From NCBI GenBank assembly GCA_905214345.1, contig CAJMLV010000067.1, forward strand, positions 1 through 7,485: a stretch of DNA of 7,485 bases, in the 5' to 3' direction. Position numbers and translations under genes: made by a program. Below the pieces are notes generated by a model, which saw nothing but the letters and a program-made list of their open reading frames with translations, did not search any database and was not told the DNA's origin. Origin of the DNA: an uncultured bacterium. GTDB taxonomy: Bacteria; Bacillota; Clostridia; Oscillospirales; Ruminococcaceae. Shown here piece after piece: positions 1 through 4,947 of this stretch; the first letter of the stretch is position 1; the number at the start of each line of letters is the position of its first letter.

Positions 1-11
1 GCATCGGAACG

Positions 12-62
12 GCGGGCCCTTTTCGCTTCCTTTTCGGGCACGAAAAGGAAGGACTCTCCGGC
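12..62 (-). repeat. Palindromic intergenic repeat, copy A
   Basis: The core is a perfect 11-bp stem: CTTCCTTTTCG at 26-36, loop GGCA at 37-40, CGAAAAGGAAG at 41-51. Positions 12-51 are the exact reverse complement of 7446-7485, 40 of 40 bases. Positions 35-62 are the reverse complement of 2161-2188 with one mismatch in 28. I assign the minus strand because copies B and C carry the shared modules in the opposite orientation. A second CCTTTTCG at 18-25 could pair with the right arm instead, giving an alternative fold. It lies upstream of gyrB and no reading frame is evident in it. The repeat is seen directly; that it is a dispersed genomic family is inferred from three copies in 7.5 kb. Confidence 0.85.
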
Positions 63-114
63 AGCAGATTGTTTGCCGGAACCCACGGAACCAACAAAGC
101 AAAAAAGCTTTTTC

Positions 115-133
115 ACGGCAAACCGCCGTTTTT
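115..133 (+). terminator. Possible weak terminator or attenuator before gyrB
   Basis: ACGGC at 115-119 pairs with GCCGT at 125-129 around the loop AAACC, followed by a T run ending at 133. The stem is only 5 bp, so it is weak as an intrinsic terminator. It lies 40 bases before the gyrB ATG, so it could end an upstream transcript, attenuate gyrB, or be chance. Confidence 0.3.
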
Positions 134-155
134 ACCACCCCCATCGCAACCCAGT

Positions 156-166
156 AGAGGAAAGGA
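156..166 (+). promoter_or_regulatory. gyrB ribosome binding site
   Basis: The purine-rich tract AGAGGAAAGGA ends 7 bases before ATG 174. This sets the gyrB start at 174 and argues against an in-frame TTG at 69, which would add 35 residues of proline- and lysine-rich leader with no similarity to GyrB. Confidence 0.8.
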
Positions 167-173
167 AAGCAGC

Positions 174-2144
174 ATGGCAGAAGAAAAGATCACGACCGTT
201 AACCAGGAGACCGCCACCGACCACGAGTACGGCGGTGCGCAGATCCAGGTCCTGGAAGGTCTTGAAGCGGTGCGCAAGCGCCCCGGCATGTACATCGGTT
301 CCACAGGCCCTTCCGGCCTGCACCACCTGGTGTATGAGATCGTGGACAACTCCATCGACGAAGCCCTGGCCGGCTACTGCACCCATATCGAAGTGACCAT
401 CAAGCCCGGCAACATCATCGAAGTGTCGGACAACGGCCGCGGCATCCCCGTGGACATCCAGCCCAAGATGGGCATTCCCGCCGTCACCGTCGTGTACACC
501 GTGCTTCATGCGGGCGGCAAGTTCGGCGGCGAGGATTCCGGCTACAAGGTGGCCGGCGGTCTGCACGGCGTGGGCGCCTCGGTGGTCAACGCTCTGTCCG
601 AATGGCTGGTCGTGCGGGTCCGCCGCGACGGCGCCGAGTACGAACAGAGCTTCAAGCGCGGCAAGCCGGACGGCGACCTGAAGAAGATCGGTCCCGCCGC
701 TTCCACCGGCACCACCGTCACCTTCAAGCCCGACCCGGTGATGTTCACCGACACCACCGTGTATGATTACGACATCCTGCTCAAGCGTCTGCGGGAGGAA
801 GCCTTCCTCAACGCCGGGGTGCGCATCACCCTCACCGACGAGCGGGAGGAGACCGTGGCTTCCAACGACGGCGCCGCCGTGCGGGAAACCATGTACTATG
901 AGGGCGGTATCCGCAGCTTTGTCTCCTACCTGCAGCAGCGCCGGGACCTGACCCCCCTGCACCCCCAGCCCATCTACATGAAGGGCGAGGCGGACGGCGC
1001 GGTGGCCGAGGTGGCTTTGCAGTACTGCGACAGCTTCAATGAACTGATGCTCAGCTTTGCCAACAACGTGCACACCCCCGAGGGCGGCACCCATGAAGAG
1101 GGCTTCAAGCTGAGCCTGACCCGCGTGTTCAACGAGTATGCCCGCGCAAAGGGCATCCTGAAAGACAAGGACGAGAACCTCAAAGGCCCCGACGTGCGGG
1201 AAGGTCTCATCGCCGTCATCAGCGTGAAACTGCAGGAAGCCCAGTTCGAAGGTCAGACCAAGGCCAAGCTGGGCAACACCTACATCAAGACCCTGGTGTC
1301 CGGTGTGGTGTACAAGGCCCTGAGCGAATATTTTGAAGAAAATCCTGCCGTGGCCAAGGCCATTCTGGAAAAGGCCACCCAGGCGGCCCGCGCCCGCGCC
1401 GCCGCCCAGAAGGCCCGGGACCTGGTGCGCCGCAAGAGCGCCCTGGAAACCAACCGTATGCCCGGCAAGCTGGCCGACTGCCACGAAAAAGACCCCAGCA
1501 AGACCGAACTGTTCATCGTCGAGGGTGACTCGGCCGGCGGTTCCGCCAAGCAGGGCCGAGACTCCAACATCCAGGCTATCCTTCCCCTGTGGGGCAAGAT
1601 GCTCAACGTGGAAAAGGCCCGGGCCGACCGCATCTACGGCAACGACAAGCTGATGCCGGTGGTCACCGCCCTGGGCACCGGTATCGGGGACGAGTTCGAC
1701 ATCAGCAAGGTGCGGTATCACAAGATCTTCATCATGGCCGATGCCGACGTGGACGGCTCCCACATCTGCACCCTGATGCTGACCTTCTTCTTCCGCTATA
1801 TGCGCCCGCTCATCGAGCACGGGTATATCTATGTGGCCCAGCCGCCGCTGTTCAAGCTGCAGAAGGGCTCCACCGTCAAGTACGCCTATAATGACGATGA
1901 AATAAAGATTCTGAGCGCCGAAATGCCCGGCGCCAAGGTCAACCGCTACAAAGGCTTGGGCGAAATGAACCCCGATCAGCTGTGGGAAACCACCATGAAC
2001 CCCGATAACCGCGTCATCGTGCAGATCACCATCGAAGACGCCGAACGCGCCGACGAGGCGTTCAGCATCCTCATGGGCGAGCAGGTGGAACCCCGCAAGC
2101 AGTTCATTGAGAAGAATGCCAAGTATGCGAAGTTGGATGTTTGA
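174..2144 (+). CDS. gyrB: DNA gyrase subunit B
   Basis: This is the ATPase subunit of DNA gyrase, which with GyrA introduces negative supercoils into DNA in the cytoplasm. The product has 656 residues, the size of the Gram-positive form; E. coli GyrB is longer (804) because of an insert missing here. The GHKL ATPase domain shows catalytic Glu55 and Asn59 in the EIVDNSIDEA motif, DNGRGIP at 86-92 and the glycine-rich lid GGLHGVGASVVNALS at 128-142. The transducer domain carries the QTK loop at 361-363. The TOPRIM domain has EGDSAGGSAKQGRD at 450-463 (Glu450) and DADVDGSH at 523-530, supplying the Mg-binding acidic residues. The C-terminal block RYKGLGEMNPDQLWETTMNPD is at 591-611. GyrB is preferred over ParE because of NVEKAR at 478-483 and the adjacent gyrA. 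Oddity: the position of E. coli Lys447 is Trp473, and the preceding charged residues are replaced by Ser-Asn-Ile (464-466). The first gene of the operon, it is followed by a 196-base gap holding repeat B. Confidence 0.98.
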   Translation: MAEEKITTVNQETATDHEYGGAQIQVLEGLEAVRKRPGMYIGSTGPSGLHHLVYEIVDNSIDEALAGYCTHIEVTIKPGNIIEVSDNGRGIPVDIQPKMGIPAVTVVYTVLHAGGKFGGEDSGYKVAGGLHGVGASVVNALSEWLVVRVRRDGAEYEQSFKRGKPDGDLKKIGPAASTGTTVTFKPDPVMFTDTTVYDYDILLKRLREEAFLNAGVRITLTDEREETVASNDGAAVRETMYYEGGIRSFVSYLQQRRDLTPLHPQPIYMKGEADGAVAEVALQYCDSFNELMLSFANNVHTPEGGTHEEGFKLSLTRVFNEYARAKGILKDKDENLKGPDVREGLIAVISVKLQEAQFEGQTKAKLGNTYIKTLVSGVVYKALSEYFEENPAVAKAILEKATQAARARAAAQKARDLVRRKSALETNRMPGKLADCHEKDPSKTELFIVEGDSAGGSAKQGRDSNIQAILPLWGKMLNVEKARADRIYGNDKLMPVVTALGTGIGDEFDISKVRYHKIFIMADADVDGSHICTLMLTFFFRYMRPLIEHGYIYVAQPPLFKLQKGSTVKYAYNDDEIKILSAEMPGAKVNRYKGLGEMNPDQLWETTMNPDNRVIVQITIEDAERADEAFSILMGEQVEPRKQFIEKNAKYAKLDV

Positions 2145-2160
2145 TTTTTGACGGCTGCCA

Positions 2161-2258
2161 GCCGGAGTGTCCTTCCTTTTCGTGCCCGGCTGCCGGGCGG
2201 ACGGCAGTCTGCCTTTTAGGCCTTCCTTTTTGGCGACAAAAAGGAAGGACACCCCGGC
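2161..2258 (+). repeat. MITE-like palindromic element, copy B
   Basis: This element of about 98 bases fills half of the gyrB-gyrA gap. Its ends are inverted repeats: GCCGGAGTGTCCTTCCTTTT at 2161-2180 is the reverse complement of 2239-2258 at 19 of 20 positions. Inside are three consecutive hairpins. The first is GCCCGG at 2184-2189 with CCGGGC at 2193-2198. The second is GCGGAC at 2197-2202 with GTCTGC at 2207-2212, sharing two bases with the first. The third is a perfect 12-bp stem CCTTCCTTTTTG at 2221-2232 with CAAAAAGGAAGG at 2237-2248 around GCGA. Positions 2171-2188 are identical to 7445-7462 in copy C, and 2161-2188 match copy A inverted. I see no clear target-site duplication and no coding sequence. 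It could be a MITE, a REP/BIME-type element, or a structured RNA in the operon transcript. Confidence 0.8.
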
Positions 2259-2302
2259 AAGAAGTCGTTTCCCCCGGCAGCGGAGCGGTAAAACAACTTC
2301 TT
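2259..2302 (+). promoter_or_regulatory. Stem-loop in the gyrA leader
   Basis: Positions 2259-2270 (AAGAAGTCGTTT) pair with 2291-2302 (AAACAACTTCTT) at 11 of 12 positions; the exception is a C-A mismatch. The loop is 20 bases. It starts right after element B and ends 22 bases before the ribosome binding site. It could be an mRNA-processing or stability structure, or an outer part of repeat B. The sequence after it is T-rich but interrupted, so it is not a clear terminator. Confidence 0.45.
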
Positions 2303-2323
2303 AGTTTCGTTTCTATCCTTCCC

Positions 2324-2333
2324 AGAAAGGTGA
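2324..2333 (+). promoter_or_regulatory. gyrA ribosome binding site
   Basis: AGAAAGGTGA ends 7 bases before ATG 2341. This supports the start at 2341 over the in-frame ATG at 2359 (codon 7), which has no comparable purine tract at the right distance. Confidence 0.75.
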
Positions 2334-2340
2334 GTACCAA

Positions 2341-4914
2341 ATGGAAGAAAATGTCATTATGACGCCGGGTTCCGGCACCAAGGTCATCGTGCGCGATGTG
2401 AAAAAGGAGATCGAGACCGCGTTTCTGGATTACTCCATGTCGGTCATCGTTTCCCGTGCATTGCCCGATGTCCGCGACGGCCTGAAACCCGTTCACCGCC
2501 GCATCCTCTACACCATGCACGAGCGCGGCAACGATCCCTCCCACGCCTACCGCAAATCCGCCGACACCGTGGGCGCCGTGCTGGGTTCTTACCATCCCCA
2601 CGGCGACGCCAGCGTCTATGACGCCATGGTCCGTCTGGCCCAGGACTTCAGCCTGCGCTATCCCCTGGTGGACGGCCAGGGCAACTTCGGTTCCATCGAC
2701 GGCGACCCCCCGGCTGCCTACCGTTACACCGAAGCCCGCATGTCCAAAATGGCCTGCGAGATGCTCACCGACATCGAAAAGGACACCATCGACTGGGACC
2801 CCAACTTCGATGAGACCAAAAAGGAACCCCATGTTCTGCCCAGCCGCTTCCCCAACCTGCTGGTGAACGGCAGCCAGGGCATCGCCGTGGGTATGGCCAC
2901 CAACATCCCGCCCCACAACCTGCGCGAGGTGGTGGGCGGCCTGTGCGCCATGATCGACGACCCCGACATCGACCTGCCCGGCCTGATGGAATACATCAAG
3001 GGACCCGACTTCCCCACCGGCGGCATCATCATGGGCCGGTCCGGCATCCGGGCCGCCTACGCCACCGGCCGCGGCAAGATCACCCTGCGGGGCCGTGCCG
3101 AGATCATCGAGAAAGCCAACGGCCGGTTTGAGATCGTCATCACCGAGATCCCCTACATGGTCAACAAGACCCGCCTCATCGAGTCCATCGCCGACCTGGT
3201 CAAGGACAAGCGCATCGAGGGCATCTCCGACCTCAACGACGAAAGCTCCAGCCGTACCGGCATGAAGATCGTCATTGAGATCAAGCGTGACGCCAACCCT
3301 CAGGTGGTGCTGAACCAGCTCTACCGCTACACCCAGCTGCAGGACACCGTGGGCGCCATCATGCTGGCTCTGGACGACGGCGTGCCCAAGGTCATGAGCC
3401 TGAAAACCATGATGCAGCGTTATCTGGAATTCCAGGGCCAGGTCATCCGCCGCCGCACCGCCTTTGAACTGAAGAAGGCCCAGGACCGGGAACACATCCT
3501 GGAAGGCCTGCGCAAGGCCGTGGACATCGTGGACGAGATCATCGCCACCATCCGCGCCTGCAAGGGCGGCTTTGCCGAGGCCAAGGCCGCTATCATGGAG
3601 AAATTCGGCTTTGACGATCCCCAGGCGGACGCCATCGTCAAACTGCAGCTGGGCCGTCTGGCCGGTCTGGAAATCCTCAAGATCGACGAGGAACTGGGCC
3701 AGCTGCGCGCCGCCATCGAAAACTACAAGGACATTCTGGCCAACGAACACCACGCCATGCTCATCGTGAAGAACGACCTGATGGCCCTGGCGGAGAAGTA
3801 CGGCGACGAGCGCCGCACCTCCATCGAGGCTGTCTCCGGCGAGGTGGACATCGAGGACCTGATCCCGAAGGAACAGTGCGTCTTCACCCTGACCCATTCC
3901 GGGTATATCAAGCGCACCGCCGCCGACACCTACACCGCCCAGAACCGCGGCGGCCGCGGTGTGCAGGGCATGAACCAGAAGGATGACGACTTCACCGAAG
4001 AACTGTTCGTGGGTTCCTCCCATGACTATATGCTCTTCATGACCGACCGTGGCCGCGTCTACCGTCTGAAAGGCTACCAGGTGCCGGAAGGCGCCCGCAC
4101 CGCCAAGGGCAGCCACATCGCCAACCTGCTGCAGCTGCAGGAGGGCGAAAAGGTCACCATCATGATGCGTCAGCCCGCCGACATCGACGAAGAAAACAAC
4201 TATATCACCATGGTCACCCGGCTGGGCCTCATCAAGCGCACTCCCCTGTCCCAGTTCCGCAACATCCGCAAGGCGGGCCTGAACGCCATCGCCCTGAACG
4301 AGGACGACAGCCTGGTGTGGTGCCACATCACCGGCGGCAGCGATGAACTCATCGTGGCCACCCATGACGGTGCTGCCATCCACTTCAGCGAAGACGGCGC
4401 CCGCAGCATGGGCCGTACCGGTCACGGCGTGCGTGTCATCCGCCTGCGTGAGGGCGACTATGTGGTGGGCGTGGGCGTCTGCCGCCCCGGCGCCACCCTG
4501 CTCACCGTCACCGAGGACGGCAAGGGCCGCCGCAGCCGCATCGATGATTACCGCATCACCAAGCGCGGCGGTCTGGGCATCCGCAACTACTCCAAGGGCG
4601 GCGTGGCCTCGGTGAAGATCGTGGACGACACCGACGACCTGCTGCTCATCAGCCAGAACGGCATCCTCATCCGTATGCACGCCGACGACATCAACGTGCA
4701 GAGCCGCTACGGCAGCGGCGTGCGGGTCATGCGCCTGGGCGAGGACGACAAGCTGGCCATGGTGGCCCGCGTGGACCGGGACAACGGCGTGGAGACCCAG
4801 AAGCCGGAAGATGAGGGCGACGCCGAGCCTTCCGCCGAGGAGCTGGCCCGCATCGAAGCGGAGGAGCGCGCCGACGAGGCCGCCGATTCCGCCGCCCCCG
4901 AAACCGAGGAATAA
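2341..4914 (+). CDS. gyrA: DNA gyrase subunit A
   Basis: This is the DNA breakage-reunion and wrapping subunit of gyrase, acting with GyrB as an A2B2 complex. The product has 857 residues, close to E. coli GyrA (875). The winged-helix domain shows SYHPHGDASVYD at 83-94 and the catalytic Arg128-Tyr129 pair in AAYRYTEAR; Tyr129 forms the covalent phosphotyrosine link to cleaved DNA. NLLVNGSQGIAVGMATNIPPHNL (172-194) and GPDFPTGG (221-228) are family hallmarks of the tower region, and a helical coiled-coil stretch runs over about 365-480. The C-terminal beta-pinwheel starts near 505 and carries the GyrA box QNRGGRG at 534-540, which marks GyrA rather than ParC; a related KRGGLGI lies at 741-747. 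Residues 821-857 form a very acidic Ala/Glu-rich tail. Oddity: Ala90 replaces the Ser of E. coli position 83, with Ser91 next and Asp94 retained, as in Mycobacterium tuberculosis GyrA. The next gene starts 33 bases after the stop. Confidence 0.98.
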   Translation: MEENVIMTPGSGTKVIVRDVKKEIETAFLDYSMSVIVSRALPDVRDGLKPVHRRILYTMHERGNDPSHAYRKSADTVGAVLGSYHPHGDASVYDAMVRLAQDFSLRYPLVDGQGNFGSIDGDPPAAYRYTEARMSKMACEMLTDIEKDTIDWDPNFDETKKEPHVLPSRFPNLLVNGSQGIAVGMATNIPPHNLREVVGGLCAMIDDPDIDLPGLMEYIKGPDFPTGGIIMGRSGIRAAYATGRGKITLRGRAEIIEKANGRFEIVITEIPYMVNKTRLIESIADLVKDKRIEGISDLNDESSSRTGMKIVIEIKRDANPQVVLNQLYRYTQLQDTVGAIMLALDDGVPKVMSLKTMMQRYLEFQGQVIRRRTAFELKKAQDREHILEGLRKAVDIVDEIIATIRACKGGFAEAKAAIMEKFGFDDPQADAIVKLQLGRLAGLEILKIDEELGQLRAAIENYKDILANEHHAMLIVKNDLMALAEKYGDERRTSIEAVSGEVDIEDLIPKEQCVFTLTHSGYIKRTAADTYTAQNRGGRGVQGMNQKDDDFTEELFVGSSHDYMLFMTDRGRVYRLKGYQVPEGARTAKGSHIANLLQLQEGEKVTIMMRQPADIDEENNYITMVTRLGLIKRTPLSQFRNIRKAGLNAIALNEDDSLVWCHITGGSDELIVATHDGAAIHFSEDGARSMGRTGHGVRVIRLREGDYVVGVGVCRPGATLLTVTEDGKGRRSRIDDYRITKRGGLGIRNYSKGGVASVKIVDDTDDLLLISQNGILIRMHADDINVQSRYGSGVRVMRLGEDDKLAMVARVDRDNGVETQKPEDEGDAEPSAEELARIEAEERADEAADSAAPETEE

Positions 4915-4930
4915 TCCCTGCCGCAGGCAC

Positions 4931-4938
4931 AGGAAGGG
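4931..4938 (+). promoter_or_regulatory. Ribosome binding site of the third gene
   Basis: AGGAAGGG lies 9 bases before ATG 4948, inside the 33-base gap after gyrA. The gap has no room for a separate terminator and promoter, so translation from the gyr transcript is likely. Confidence 0.7.
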
Positions 4939-4947
4939 CACGGAATC

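Larger units (their letters stand above)
63..173 (+). promoter_or_regulatory. gyrB leader region
   Basis: This is non-coding sequence between repeat A and the gyrB start. It begins inside a 7-bp hairpin (TCCGGCA at 57-63 pairing with TGCCGGA at 74-80) and holds a 7-base direct repeat CGGAACC at 77-83 and 86-92. A 12-base self-complementary AAAAAGCTTTTT lies at 102-113, followed by the terminator-like hairpin at 115-133. I could not find a convincing sigma-70 -35/-10 pair, so the promoter may lie upstream of the window. The leader function is inferred from position only. Confidence 0.45.

Noticed and set aside
69..173. A TTG-initiated 35-residue extension of GyrB
   Set aside because: It has no ribosome binding site, unlike ATG 174. 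The extra residues resemble translated leader sequence and are not GyrB-like.
132..2252. A 706-codon minus-strand open frame across gyrB
   Set aside because: It mirrors gyrB codons in the antisense frame, with His/Gly/Leu-rich composition and no motifs. It also runs through repeat B.
2161..2258. Element B as a CRISPR fragment
   Set aside because: There are no regularly spaced direct repeats with unique spacers. The structure is inverted-repeat based.
2259..2340. A dedicated gyrA promoter
   Set aside because: TATCCT at 2314-2319 is a poor -10 match and nothing like TTGACA lies about 17 bases upstream.
2141..2362. A 73-codon plus-strand frame between gyrB and gyrA
   Set aside because: It starts with TTG inside the gyrB stop region, consists mostly of the palindromic repeat, and overlaps the gyrA start.
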